NCBI GenBank assembly: GCA_050250665.1
Contig: JBFWOF010000004.1
Span: forward strand, 1-64,000
Direction of reading: 5' to 3'
DNA length: 64,000 bases
Source of the DNA: JADKFD01 sp050250665
GTDB lineage: Bacteria; Pseudomonadota; Gammaproteobacteria; Xanthomonadales; SZUA-5
The position numbers and the translations under genes are program-made. Below the pieces are notes generated by a model that worked only from the letters and a program-made list of their open reading frames with translations, did not search any database and was not told the origin of the DNA. This document shows, in pieces, positions 25,820-34,505 of this stretch (position 1 is the first letter of the stretch; each line of letters starts with the position of its first letter).

Positions 25820-27019
25820 TCATTGCGCACCCACCTGGCCCGCCGCTGGCGCCTCGGCAATCGTGTTCGGCGCTGTCATCGGCACCTCGATCGGCTGCAG
25901 CGGCGCTCCCGGGAAGAAGATCTTCTTGGTGCCGTTGATGACCACCCGATCCTTGGCATCAAGACCGGATTCGACGATGCGCAGACCGTCGACCAAGCCA
26001 CCCAGCTGCACATCCTTGCGCTGGGCACTGTTGTTGTCGCCGACTACATAGACGTACTTGCGATCCTGATCGGTCATGACCGCCTGATCGTGGATCAGCA
26101 TGGCCGGGTGAACGGCGCTGCCCACCAGTTGCACGCGTGCGAACAGGCCTGGGGTGAAACGACGATCGCTGTTGTCGAGTCTGGCGCGCACGCGAATGGT
26201 GCCGGTGGCCGGATCGAGCTGGTTGTCAACGAAGTCGAGCACGCCTTCGTGCGGGAATCCGTCTTCGGTGGTCAGACCCACGCGCACCGGGTTTCCGCCG
26301 TCGCGGGCACTGGGTCGATCACCGCCACGGATCAGGTCCTGATAACGCAGGAAAGTGCGCTCGTCGCCTTCGAACCAGACGTAGATCGGATCCAGTGACA
26401 CCAGGGTGGTCAGCATCGAACTCGGATCCACCAGGTTGCCCGCGGTGATCATCGCCGCACTGACGCGGCCGCTGATCGGCGCCGTGACCCGGGTGAAATC
26501 CAGATTCAGGCGGGCCTGGTCGACTGCGGCGCGCATGGCCACGACATCGGCCCTGGCCTGATCCAGTTCGGCGCTCTTCTGATCCCATTCCTCGCCGGAC
26601 ATGGCCTTGGCCGCGACCAGCTTGCGGCCACGTTCCAGATCGCGTTCGGCCAGCTTGACTCGGGTCTGGGCACGGTTGAGATCGGCCTGGGTGCGCGCCA
26701 GCGCGGCCCGGTATTCGCGGTCGTCGATCTCGACCAGCAGATCGCCCTTGGCCACTTCGGCGCCTTCGTCGAAGGCGACGCGGGTGATGTAGCCGGAAAC
26801 CCGCGGCCGGATCTGTACCGAATCGGTGGCGGCAAAGCGGCCATTGAATTCATCCCATTCGGTCACTTCGCGGCTCACCACCTGTGCCACATTGACCTCG
26901 GTCGGGGGCATCTGCCCGCCGTCCTGTGGCGGCCCACCGGCGCCGCCACCGCAAGCGGCCAGCAGGAGGGCCAGGCCAGTCAGAATCATGGGTCGGAAGT
27001 TGATCATGGGCAGATTCAT
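25820..27019 (-). CDS. RND efflux periplasmic adaptor lipoprotein (MFP)
   Basis: This membrane fusion protein links permease and outer-membrane channel. The 399-residue product has a lipobox (LLLAACGGG), a biotinyl-lipoyl half-motif (RVSGYITRVAFDEGAEVAKGDLLVEIDDREYRAAL), a long helical hairpin (LNRAQTRVKLAERDLERGRKLVAAKAMSGEEWD) and the second half (VTAPISGRVSAAMITAGNLVD). Then come beta-barrel and membrane-proximal domains. The frame is open upstream into tetR, but ATG 27019 directly precedes the signal peptide. It lies 58 bp downstream of tetR. Confidence 0.94.
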   Translation of the reverse strand: MNLPMINFRPMILTGLALLLAACGGGAGGPPQDGGQMPPTEVNVAQVVSREVTEWDEFNGRFAATDSVQIRPRVSGYITRVAFDEGAEVAKGDLLVEIDDREYRAALARTQADLNRAQTRVKLAERDLERGRKLVAAKAMSGEEWDQKSAELDQARADVVAMRAAVDQARLNLDFTRVTAPISGRVSAAMITAGNLVDPSSMLTTLVSLDPIYVWFEGDERTFLRYQDLIRGGDRPSARDGGNPVRVGLTTEDGFPHEGVLDFVDNQLDPATGTIRVRARLDNSDRRFTPGLFARVQLVGSAVHPAMLIHDQAVMTDQDRKYVYVVGDNNSAQRKDVQLGGLVDGLRIVESGLDAKDRVVINGTKKIFFPGAPLQPIEVPMTAPNTIAEAPAAGQVGAQ

Positions 27020-27077
27020 TGGTCTTGATGGGGACGGGGATTTGGAAGCAAGCGGGACTGAAGCTGGTTGATCCGGT

Positions 27078-27713
27078 CTATTGGCCATCGTCATCGGCTT
27101 TGCTCGATTTGCGCGGTCTGCGAACCGCCGCAGAGCTGGACGCTGGCACCGGCCGCACAGCCTCCCGCGGCAAGGACCATTCGCGCGCCAGCTGCTCCAT
27201 GCGTGCGACGATCCGGTCACGGTGTTCGGCGGGCACCTCGCTGCAACCAAAGTACTCGCTCCAGAACAGGCCTTCGGCGGCCAGCCGCAGCACCGAGCGC
27301 TGGATTTCGTCATCGTTCCAGGTGCGCGCGGCGCATTCCTGCTGATGATGACAACGAATCGGATCGAGCAGGCTCGGATCGTGAGCGACTGCGCTCAGCA
27401 TGCCGGCAACAAATCGCCGCCGTTCGCTGTCGGGACGGCTCCAGGTCCGGATCAGCGCGATCAGTTCCGCGCCCGGCTCATCGCCTGATTGCGCCGCGTG
27501 TCGCGATTGTTCGGCCTGGCTTTGAGCCAGATCGCGCTCGATCAGTGCCCGCAGCAGATCTTCCTTGGTGGCGAAGTGGTAGGTGATGCCACCGCGCGAA
27601 ATGCCGCTCTCCTGCACCAGCCCCTCAAAGGTGAGTTTGGCCGCTCCGTGGGTTTTGACCACACGTTCAGCGGCATCAAGGATTCGGGCTCGGGCTTTGG
27701 GTGGTCTGGGCAT
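27078..27713 (-). CDS. TetR-family repressor of the RND efflux operon
   Basis: The 211-residue protein has an N-terminal TetR helix-turn-helix (LTFEGLVQESGISRGGITYHFATKEDLLRALI, about residues 27-59). It also has a helical ligand domain and a basic tail (RRPRKSSK). As first gene of the pump operon it very probably represses itself and the pump. The palindrome at 27719-27746 immediately upstream of its start is the likely operator. The inducing compound is unknown. Confidence 0.92.
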   Translation of the reverse strand: MPRPPKARARILDAAERVVKTHGAAKLTFEGLVQESGISRGGITYHFATKEDLLRALIERDLAQSQAEQSRHAAQSGDEPGAELIALIRTWSRPDSERRRFVAGMLSAVAHDPSLLDPIRCHHQQECAARTWNDDEIQRSVLRLAAEGLFWSEYFGCSEVPAEHRDRIVARMEQLAREWSLPREAVRPVPASSSAAVRRPRKSSKADDDGQ

Positions 27714-27718
27714 GAGCG

Positions 27719-27746
27719 TTACTATACAGAACGTTCTGTTCAGTAA
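27719..27746. promoter_or_regulatory. TetR operator palindrome at the RND operon start
   Basis: The core ACAGAACGTTCTGT (27726-27739) is a perfect 14-bp palindrome. Flanking TTACT and AGTAA extend the symmetry to 28 bp with two mismatched pairs. It lies six bases upstream of the tetR start codon, where bound repressor would block transcription or translation initiation. Autoregulation is inferred from position and symmetry. Confidence 0.82.
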
Positions 27747-27903
27747 TGATGACGCTTTGGTGTCGGCGGCGGCATGGGCCGTAGGTCATGGCCGCTACAG
27801 CAGCCGGCCAGATTTGCAATTCTGGCCACGCCGAGGCTTGTTCAATTTCCTCACCCGAGTATTCTCGGGACAACGCTCTCCGCGGCTGGACAAGGTCAGA
27901 CCT

Positions 27904-28704
27904 ATGTCAATGCGACGCGCGTCACCCGGCCTCTGTGGCCTGATTCTGTTATCCGCCACTTCGCTCGCGTCGGCTGATGACATCCGCATCCGCGCTGATC
28001 CCTGGCTGCCCTACAGCGGCGGCTCGGAGATGAATCCGCCCGGCTACATGGTGGAAATGGCGATTGCCATCGCCAAGGCTCATGGCCACACCGTCCAGTA
28101 CCGCACCATGCCCTGGTCCAATGCGCTGGAAGTGGTGCGCGAAGGGTCAGCCGATTGCGTGGTGGGTGCCTATCTGTCGGATGCCGAAGGCTTCGAGTTC
28201 CCCAAATCGGGCTGGGGCCCGTCCGGCAATGTGTTCTGGGGTCTGGCGGAAAACCCCTGGCGCTATACCGGCGTGGACAGCCTGGCGAATGTGCGCGTCG
28301 GTGTCATCGAGGAATACAGCTATGGCGAGGACATGGATGCCTACATCAAGGCCCACGCCGATGACAAGGCCAGACTGGAAGTCGTGCCGGCGGTGGGTCG
28401 GGGTATCGTGCGCCTGATGGCACGCCTGATCGGCAAGCGCATCGATACCTTCATCGAGGACCGCAGCGTGCTCGCCTATGCCGTTGAACAGGCGAAGATG
28501 GACCCGGCGCGGATCATCTCGCTGGGACAGGCCGGTGAAGTGGAAAGCGTCTACATCGCCTGCACGCCAGCGGACCCGCGTGGACGAGTCTATGCCGACC
28601 TGTTCGACCAGGGCACGGCCGAGTTGCGATCCAGCGGCAAACTGGCCGAGATCCTGTCGCACTACAACCTGACAGACTGGGAAGGCGCCGAGAGCGCGCC
28701 CTAG
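27904..28704 (+). CDS. Periplasmic amino-acid-type solute-binding protein (SBP_bac_3)
   Basis: The 266-residue product has a signal peptide (GLCGLILLSATSLASA) and the bacterial family 3 solute-binding fold: IRADPWLPYSG, GYMVEMAIAIAKAHGHTVQYRTMPWSNALEVVREGSADCVVGAY. No transporter genes are adjacent, so this may be an orphan binding protein of the kind found as sensors or periplasmic scavengers. The ATG at 27904 directly precedes the signal peptide. It is divergent from the RND tetR gene, with 190 bp between. Confidence 0.82.
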   Translation: MSMRRASPGLCGLILLSATSLASADDIRIRADPWLPYSGGSEMNPPGYMVEMAIAIAKAHGHTVQYRTMPWSNALEVVREGSADCVVGAYLSDAEGFEFPKSGWGPSGNVFWGLAENPWRYTGVDSLANVRVGVIEEYSYGEDMDAYIKAHADDKARLEVVPAVGRGIVRLMARLIGKRIDTFIEDRSVLAYAVEQAKMDPARIISLGQAGEVESVYIACTPADPRGRVYADLFDQGTAELRSSGKLAEILSHYNLTDWEGAESAP

Positions 28705-28818
28705 TTCGCATCGTTCATCAGGTCACGGGACATGGACGAATCCCGTGGCGGAATCAGGGAAAGTCGCAACTGTCCCGCGCGTTCAGGCTTCTGCGTCGCG
28801 ACGCAAGGTCGCTCCTAC

Positions 28819-28844
28819 AAAAAAAGGCCCGCCGAAGCGGGCCT
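28819..28844 (-). terminator. Rho-independent terminator for the H-NS-like gene
   Basis: On the minus strand the stem aggcccgc / gcgggcct with a 4-base loop (28825-28844) is followed by a run of seven T. It lies 23 bp after the stop codon of the H-NS-like gene. The + strand gene ends upstream at 28704. Confidence 0.88.
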
Positions 28845-28867
28845 GTTCGACCATCACCCGGAAGGGC

Positions 28868-29203
28868 TCAGATGGCCAGATCAGTCAGCGACTTGCCACC
28901 AGCCAGTGCATCACGAACCCAGTGCGGCTGCTTGCCACGACCGGTCCAGGTCTGCAGGTGATTTGCCGGATTCCGATATTTAGGCGCCACCGGGCGCTTT
29001 TCGCCACCACCACCGCCGCGGGGAGCGCGGCCGCTGGCGCCGAACAGCTCATAAATGTCGAAACCAGCCGACTTGGCCTGTGCCTCGAGATTCTTGCGCA
29101 ATTCAGCAAACTGCTGCTTCTTCAGCGTTTCGATACGCGCACGCGCGTCCGTGATCAGCTGTTCCAGTTCCGCCACACCAAGTTTGCCCAGATCCACTGC
29201 CAT
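28868..29203 (-). CDS. H-NS family nucleoid-associated protein
   Basis: The 111-residue protein has an N-terminal oligomerisation helix (VAELEQLITDARARIETLKKQQFAELRKNLEAQAKSAG), a glycine-rich linker (GRAPRGGGGGEKRP) and the C-terminal DNA-binding core (KYRNPANHLQTWTGRGKQPHWVRDAL) of the H-NS/XrvA group. H-NS proteins silence AT-rich, often foreign, DNA. The upstream 117 bp is AT-rich compared with the rest of the window and probably holds the promoter. A terminator follows. Confidence 0.92.
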   Translation of the reverse strand: MAVDLGKLGVAELEQLITDARARIETLKKQQFAELRKNLEAQAKSAGFDIYELFGASGRAPRGGGGGEKRPVAPKYRNPANHLQTWTGRGKQPHWVRDALAGGKSLTDLAI

Positions 29204-29320
29204 CGTACACCTCTCTCAGTTCGCCCCCCAACGGGGGTATTGTGGCGGCGGATTGTGCACTGATTAATCCCAGGAATAAAGCCTATTTGCAAACGGTCAC
29301 ATAGTTTATTACAAAAGTGT

Positions 29321-30184
29321 TTATTTATCCGGCGCTCGCAGAACCGTGCGCACTTCCAGAAGCTCCGGAAAAAATGTGAGTTCCAGCGCACGCTTCAGGA
29401 AAGCCACACCGGAAGAGCCGCCGGTGCCGCGCCTATAACCAATCACCCGCTCCACTGTTTTCATATGCCGAAACCGCCACAACTGGAAGCTCTCTTCGAC
29501 ATCCACCAATTGTTCGGATAGATGGTACTCCCCCCAGAACTGCTCGGGCTGCTCGTAGATGCGCTGCAACACCGGAATCAATGCCGGTTCACGCTGATGC
29601 GGCAAGGAAAAATCACGATCGATGCAGTGTGCCGGCAGATCATGGCCGGCGCGGGCCAAATGGCGCAGGAACTCGTCATACAGACTGGGAGATTCGAGAA
29701 CTCCGCGCAGCCGCTCGCGCTGCTCCGGCGCATAGTCGAATACCTGCAGCATGTCGGCGTTCTTGTTGCCGAGCAGGAATTCGATCAGCCGGTATTGCAG
29801 GGACTGAAAGCCGCTGGCGGGCCCGAGCACATGGCGAAACTGGACGTACTCCGAAGGCGTCAACGTTTCCAGCACGGCCCATTGTTCAAACAGCTGCTTC
29901 TGGATGTGCTTGACCCGCGACAAAATCTTCAGGCAAGGTCCGAGATCGTCCATGCGCAGGCGCGCATTGGCCTCCTCCAGCTCGTGGATCAAGAGCTTCA
30001 TCCACAACTCGGAAGTCTGATGCTGAATGATGAACAGCATCTCGTCGTGATGTTGCGGCTGGGACAGCGGCTGCTGGGCGCCCAGCAGGCGGTCCAGCAT
30101 CAGGTAGCCGTCATAGGTCAGCCGGTTGCTCAGGTCGACCGTGATTTCGCGCTCGAGCGGGCGCCGGTTTTCCGGGGTGGTCAT
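29321..30184 (-). CDS. kynA: Tryptophan 2,3-dioxygenase
   Basis: This heme enzyme opens the indole ring of L-tryptophan to N-formylkynurenine, the first step of the kynurenine pathway. Counting from ATG 30184, the key residues are Phe51, His55, Arg117, the heme ligand His240 and Thr254 in RRGTGGSSG. These are the same numbers as in the Xanthomonas campestris enzyme, which supports both the start and the relationship. The protein is 287 residues. kynB and kynU are not nearby. Confidence 0.97.
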   Translation of the reverse strand: MTTPENRRPLEREITVDLSNRLTYDGYLMLDRLLGAQQPLSQPQHHDEMLFIIQHQTSELWMKLLIHELEEANARLRMDDLGPCLKILSRVKHIQKQLFEQWAVLETLTPSEYVQFRHVLGPASGFQSLQYRLIEFLLGNKNADMLQVFDYAPEQRERLRGVLESPSLYDEFLRHLARAGHDLPAHCIDRDFSLPHQREPALIPVLQRIYEQPEQFWGEYHLSEQLVDVEESFQLWRFRHMKTVERVIGYRRGTGGSSGVAFLKRALELTFFPELLEVRTVLRAPDK

Positions 30185-30400
30185 GAGGGCAAGCACCAGA
30201 ATGGGGACGGGCTAGCCTCCGCGCCTGAGCCCCGGGCGTCAATGCCCGTGGGCAAGAGGACACGCCAGATCAAGAGCTCGCGGTGCGGCTGCCTTTGCGT
30301 GTCCTCACGCCCTCCAGCGATTGATGCGCGAATAAGCGCACCGCCAGGGGCGACCGGGACTCCCACAGAAATGACACAGCGGATGACGGGCACACCGCAA

Positions 30401-30634
30401 TCAACCGGCGGCCTGTCCCAGAATTTGCCGCACCAGTGTGCCGATTTCTTCCTTGTTGCCGGTGACCATCAGATGTTCATCGCGCGCCAGGCTGATGCCG
30501 ATGCTGACGGCATAGTCGACCCCGATATTGTGGCCCTCGTCATCGAGTCGAGCGAAAGATTCCACCTTGCTGATGTAAATGATCCGCGTGGCGTCGAGAA
30601 ACCCGCCCTGTGGCAACCGTACCCAACGCTGCAT
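30401..30634 (-). CDS. Small conserved-looking protein of unknown function
   Basis: I do not recognise this 77-residue product (begins MQRWVRLPQGGFLDATRIIY). It has a mixed alpha/beta pattern, no signal peptide and no membrane segment. The ATG has aggggcc 6-8 bases upstream. It lies between an FNR-type regulator and kynA on the same strand, with normal GC-rich coding bias. Nothing in the sequence gives a function. Confidence 0.6.
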   Translation of the reverse strand: MQRWVRLPQGGFLDATRIIYISKVESFARLDDEGHNIGVDYAVSIGISLARDEHLMVTGNKEEIGTLVRQILGQAAG

Positions 30635-30739
30635 GGTCTGGCCCCTGACCGAAACTGAACCTGAGTCTACGCCGGAACTGCCGCCGCGAGCGCTGGTCCG
30701 GCCGAAATCACACAGCGCGCAGTCACTGGCAGACGCAGG

Positions 30740-31567
30740 CTAGCCCCGACGCAGCAGTGAGCTGGCCAGGGATTCCAGCCCGGTCTTGTCAAGCAGCTCG
30801 ACCTCACGGCGATCAATGGCAATCAGCCCATCGTCGCTCATTCGGCGAATGACGCGGCTGACGGTTTCCGGTGCCAGACTCAGGTAATTGGCGATATCGG
30901 TGCGCTGCATCGGCAAACTGAAGCGCCGCGCCGAAAAGCCGCGGGAAGCAAGGCGTTCCGACCAGTTGATCAGGAAGGCCGCCAGACGCTCCTCGGCGCT
31001 GTAATCACCCTTGCCGAGGGTGGCGGTGCCGATGTCCCTGGAAATCAGCCGGAACAGCGTTTCCTGAATCGATGGAATGCGGGTGGCCAGCGTGGCCATG
31101 GCCGGAAAGGAAAAACGGCAGAGCATCACGGTATCGACGGCAACCGCGGTGCATGGATAACGCGCCGGATAGATCGCATTCAGCCCGACCAATTCGCCCG
31201 GGGTATAGAAGCCGAGTACCTGTTCCCGGCCCTTGTCATCGAGCACGGAAGTCTTGACCAGCCCTGCCCGCACCGAGAAGATCGCGCCGAAGGCATCGCC
31301 GGTGTGGAAAATCTCGTCGCCTGCATGAAAGGGACCGACGTGCTCGATCAGGCAATGCAGTTCACGCAGCGCGGTCTTGCTGTAGCCATCCGGCAGACAC
31401 AGTCGCCCGAACACGCAAGTGCTGCAGAAATGGGCCTCGTCGCCATCATCGATGGGCGCCTGGGGCCAGAGGGTCTGCGTGTGCTCGAGCAAAACGGCGC
31501 TCCATGGTTCCTTGTGTTGCGTAGTCTGCCCGCAGTAGCCGCGAGCGGCTAGCTGCTTGATTGACAT
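30740..31567 (-). CDS. fnr: FNR-type oxygen-sensing transcription factor (Crp/Fnr family)
   Basis: The 275-residue regulator has the FNR cluster pattern C-x2-C-x5-C (Cys48, Cys51, Cys57) near the N-terminus. A fourth cysteine at 150 (VDTVMLCRFSF) sits where FNR has its last ligand. So an oxygen-labile [4Fe-4S] cluster is likely. A cNMP-binding-type beta roll (residues about 75-165) and the DNA-recognition helix (DIANYLSLAPETVSRVIRRM) follow. The frame runs far upstream of the ATG at 31567, but that part overlaps the divergent gene. It probably switches genes on low oxygen. Confidence 0.9.
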   Translation of the reverse strand: MSIKQLAARGYCGQTTQHKEPWSAVLLEHTQTLWPQAPIDDGDEAHFCSTCVFGRLCLPDGYSKTALRELHCLIEHVGPFHAGDEIFHTGDAFGAIFSVRAGLVKTSVLDDKGREQVLGFYTPGELVGLNAIYPARYPCTAVAVDTVMLCRFSFPAMATLATRIPSIQETLFRLISRDIGTATLGKGDYSAEERLAAFLINWSERLASRGFSARRFSLPMQRTDIANYLSLAPETVSRVIRRMSDDGLIAIDRREVELLDKTGLESLASSLLRRG

Positions 31568-31666
31568 GAGCGATGTTGATGCCCTCGGTCGCGTGCTGAA
31601 CGATTGTGACGAATTGGCGTACGCTATGAGTCCTTGGCACGATCCCGACAGCCTCTGGAGAATCCA

Positions 31667-33460
31667 ATGATCCTCGGCACGATACTTCGAAAACTGCCCC
31701 TGCAAGTGGCGATCATTGCCTTGGCCTTCTTTGCGGTGGATCAGGCGCACGCCCAACGCGGCAGACTGGTCATTGCCGACTATTCCGTGAGCGCTGCCGC
31801 CACTCAGTTGACCATTGATGGAGTGGCGGTCAACGCGCAGCCTGCAGCCGGCGAGCTGCCCCGCATCCAACTGCTGAGTACCCAGCTCAAGCGCATCCAG
31901 CTGCTGCGCGCTTCGGATGGCAGTGTGCTGGCCAGCACCACGCTGATGCCGGATTTCAATCTCGACTATCTGCTGCTGGCCTCGGGGGATGGTCAGACGC
32001 TGCCCTACAAGCTTCAGGTCGACGCCAGCGTCGGTGTACGCACACGCCTGTTCAACGCCTCGCGTCTGCTCGGCGAAGCGCCCGAACTCGAGGTACTGAT
32101 GGAGAGCGACGACGGTTCGCCCGCCGTGCGGGCGGCTGCCGGATCGCTGTCGGAGTCGCTGGCTGCGGACCGCGCCAATCTCGGACTGCGATTCCGTCGC
32201 GCCAGCGACGGCGCAACCCTGCTGCATCTGAAGCGCGCGGATTTCGGTCGAAGTGGGCTGGCGCGTGATGTGCTCGTGGTGCTGCACGGAACCCAGAATG
32301 AACTGAAGGCCGATGAGATCGGCATCAGCGACTTCAACCCTTACGTGGTCGAGTCCCTGCCCAGCCTGGCGCTGGGAACGGTTCAAGTGAAACTGCTGAA
32401 TGGCGGCGCCCTGGGCAGCGGGCCGGCGCCCATGGACTTCGATATTGGCGGACAGTCAGCGCGGCTCGAATATGGTCAGTTCTCCTCGACCATCACGTTG
32501 CCGGAACAGGGTTCCTATGAGCTCTGCGCTGAAGCCTTCCGCGGCATCACCCAGTTTCCGCTGATTTCCTGCGGCACGCTCGAATTCGAGGGTGGCAAGC
32601 GCTATCTCGCGATTTCCCGTTCCTTCTACCCGAACCAGTCGAACCCCTCGCCGGCCTTGCTGGACGCGCTTCCGTTCCTGGCCTACGAGACCCCGGACGT
32701 CGCCGGCAACAACAGTCGGGTGCGGGTGCTGTATGGCGCCGTGGCGCCGCGATTCATCGAATTCCTCTACGTAGGCGCGGATGCTGGTGGCGAACCGCAA
32801 GTACTCGATTCGCCGGGTATCGCCCAGCCTGCCTTTGGCTCAGGCGCGGTCACCTTGCTGGATGGCGCGCCCGAACGGCTGGATATCAAGATCAGCGGCG
32901 ACTATGGCACGCGCAATCTGGCCGATCTGGCGCCTTTCACCCCGGCCCCGGGCAGCGCCGTCGATGCCGTTCTGATCGGTGACGGCGAGCGTTTTCCCTA
33001 TCGCATCGTCAGCGATGCTGCGCTGGCCGAGGAACTGGTGGTGGACTCGCGCTACGGTGGCTTCTGGACCATTGACGAGTTTGCGCTGGAGGGCTTCAAC
33101 CTGACGCCCATGCCGGAGCAGGATCGTTTGCTCGGCACCTGGTTCAAGCACGGCTCCGATGACCGTCCACAGTGGTTTGTCATGGACAGCTGCGCGTCGG
33201 AACCCGGCTCGGCCGAGTGCCTTGCGCCGGCTGCATTCCAGTCGCGTACGGTCGTGCTGCGGGTCTATCAGACCGACAAGCCGGGGTCGGTACGTACCCT
33301 GCGCGACGCCGGCACCCTGCGCATCCAGTTCAGCGATTGCATTGCAGCGGTGGCGACGGTGGATCTGCTCGGACAGGCCTCGCAGACCTTGCATCTGAGC
33401 AATCAGACGCCGACCGCCGAGTGCAAGCTGGCCCAGCTCTTCCCTTCCGGCGGGGGCTGA
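31667..33460 (+). CDS. Secreted protein with repeated DUF4397-like beta domains
   Basis: The 597-residue product has a signal peptide (LQVAIIALAFFAVDQAHAQ) and then several similar beta-rich stretches. Recurrent patterns are RVLYGAVAP, TVQVKLLNGGA and VRTRLFNASRL. These suggest DUF4397-like Ig-type domains, as in anti-sigma or surface proteins, but I am not sure. The start ATG 31667 has ggag six bases upstream. The product is probably periplasmic or extracellular. The function is unknown. Confidence 0.7.
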   Translation: MILGTILRKLPLQVAIIALAFFAVDQAHAQRGRLVIADYSVSAAATQLTIDGVAVNAQPAAGELPRIQLLSTQLKRIQLLRASDGSVLASTTLMPDFNLDYLLLASGDGQTLPYKLQVDASVGVRTRLFNASRLLGEAPELEVLMESDDGSPAVRAAAGSLSESLAADRANLGLRFRRASDGATLLHLKRADFGRSGLARDVLVVLHGTQNELKADEIGISDFNPYVVESLPSLALGTVQVKLLNGGALGSGPAPMDFDIGGQSARLEYGQFSSTITLPEQGSYELCAEAFRGITQFPLISCGTLEFEGGKRYLAISRSFYPNQSNPSPALLDALPFLAYETPDVAGNNSRVRVLYGAVAPRFIEFLYVGADAGGEPQVLDSPGIAQPAFGSGAVTLLDGAPERLDIKISGDYGTRNLADLAPFTPAPGSAVDAVLIGDGERFPYRIVSDAALAEELVVDSRYGGFWTIDEFALEGFNLTPMPEQDRLLGTWFKHGSDDRPQWFVMDSCASEPGSAECLAPAAFQSRTVVLRVYQTDKPGSVRTLRDAGTLRIQFSDCIAAVATVDLLGQASQTLHLSNQTPTAECKLAQLFPSGGG

Positions 33461-33533
33461 GGTCGGGCCTTGCCGAGGTGACCGGATGCAGGTGGCGCGC
33501 TAGGATTCGGCGCCACCTGTGCCGAGCATGCTG

Positions 33534-34172
33534 ATGTCCTTCCGATCCGACTTTCTGGACCTGGCGCTGCGCCTGAACGTGCTTCGCTTCGGCGAGTTCA
33601 AGCTCAAGAGCGGGCGCCTGAGCCCTTATTTCTTCAATGCCGGACTGGTCAATACCGGCGCAGCATTGGCCCAGCTGGGCGACGCTTATGCCGATACCCT
33701 GGTCGAGTCCGGCCTGGCTTTCGACATGCTCTACGGCCCCGCCTACAAGGGCATTGCCCTGGCCAGCGCCAGCGCCATTTCCCTGGCGCGCAAGCATGAG
33801 CGCGATCTGCCCTTTGCCTTCAATCGCAAGGAAGCCAAGGATCATGGCGAGGGTGGCGTACTCATCGGCGCACCACTCAAGGGACGGGTGGTGATCGTCG
33901 ACGACGTCATCAGCGCCGGCACCAGCGTGCGCGAATCGGTCGCCCTGATCCGCGCCCACGGCGCCGAGCCCGCCGCGGTGCTGATCGCCATCGACCGCCA
34001 GGAGCGCGGTCAGGGCGCTCTTTCGGCCGCCGATGAAGTCCGCGCCGAATTCAGTATTCCGGTGCTGGCCATCGCCAGTCTGGGCGAACTGCTGACCTTT
34101 GCCGCAGCCAGACCGGAGCTGGCCGAGGTGCTGCCGCGCCTGCAGGCCTATCGGGCCGAATACGGCACCTGA
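33534..34172 (+). CDS. pyrE: Orotate phosphoribosyltransferase
   Basis: The enzyme joins orotate and PRPP to form OMP in pyrimidine synthesis. The 212-residue protein has FGEFKLKSGRLSPYFFNAG near the start, GPAYKGIALA and the PRPP-binding motif VVIVDDVISAGTS. The ATG at 33534 gives the usual spacing from the N-terminus to the FGEF block; two earlier in-frame starts (33519, 33528) are less likely. The length matches E. coli PyrE (213). Confidence 0.97.
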   Translation: MSFRSDFLDLALRLNVLRFGEFKLKSGRLSPYFFNAGLVNTGAALAQLGDAYADTLVESGLAFDMLYGPAYKGIALASASAISLARKHERDLPFAFNRKEAKDHGEGGVLIGAPLKGRVVIVDDVISAGTSVRESVALIRAHGAEPAAVLIAIDRQERGQGALSAADEVRAEFSIPVLAIASLGELLTFAAARPELAEVLPRLQAYRAEYGT

Positions 34173-34505
34173 GCCCCGCGCAATCCTGTGGGAGCGGATT
34201 CATCCGCGACCGGGCCTTCCGCAGACCGTCACCAGAAGCCGGACGCGAAGGACGCGAAGGAAGAGCAGAAAGAAGAGCAAGCAAGAAAGGCCCTTGTTGA
34301 TGGAAAGCGTAGCTGGCCGTCAGCTTGAGGCCAACCCGATCTTGCTCAATCCCATCCACGGATTGATGTCACAGGTGTCTCGGAGGGCTTCCTGACATGA
34401 ACACTCTTCGCGACCTTTCTGCTTTTCCTTCGCGTCCTTCGCGTCCCGCCTTTTTGTGGGAACTCAGCCAGCCCGTCGCGGATGAATCCGCTCCGACCGG
34501 GTCGG
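34173..34505. repeat. Composite inverted repeat of about 310 bp
   Basis: No gene is supported. The left side holds gtgggagcggattcatccgc (34189-34208) then gacgcgaaggacgcgaagga (34242-34261). The right side holds inverted counterparts ttccttcgcgtccttcgcgt (34425-34444) and gtcgcggatgaatccgctcc (34476-34495). The region can fold into one large stem. It looks like two dispersed repeat families nested as an inverted pair. Confidence 0.75.

Noticed and set aside
31568..32386. N-terminal extension of the FNR-type regulator by 273 codons
   Set aside because: It overlaps the divergent secreted protein with its own RBS and signal peptide, and FNR proteins normally start shortly before the cysteine cluster.
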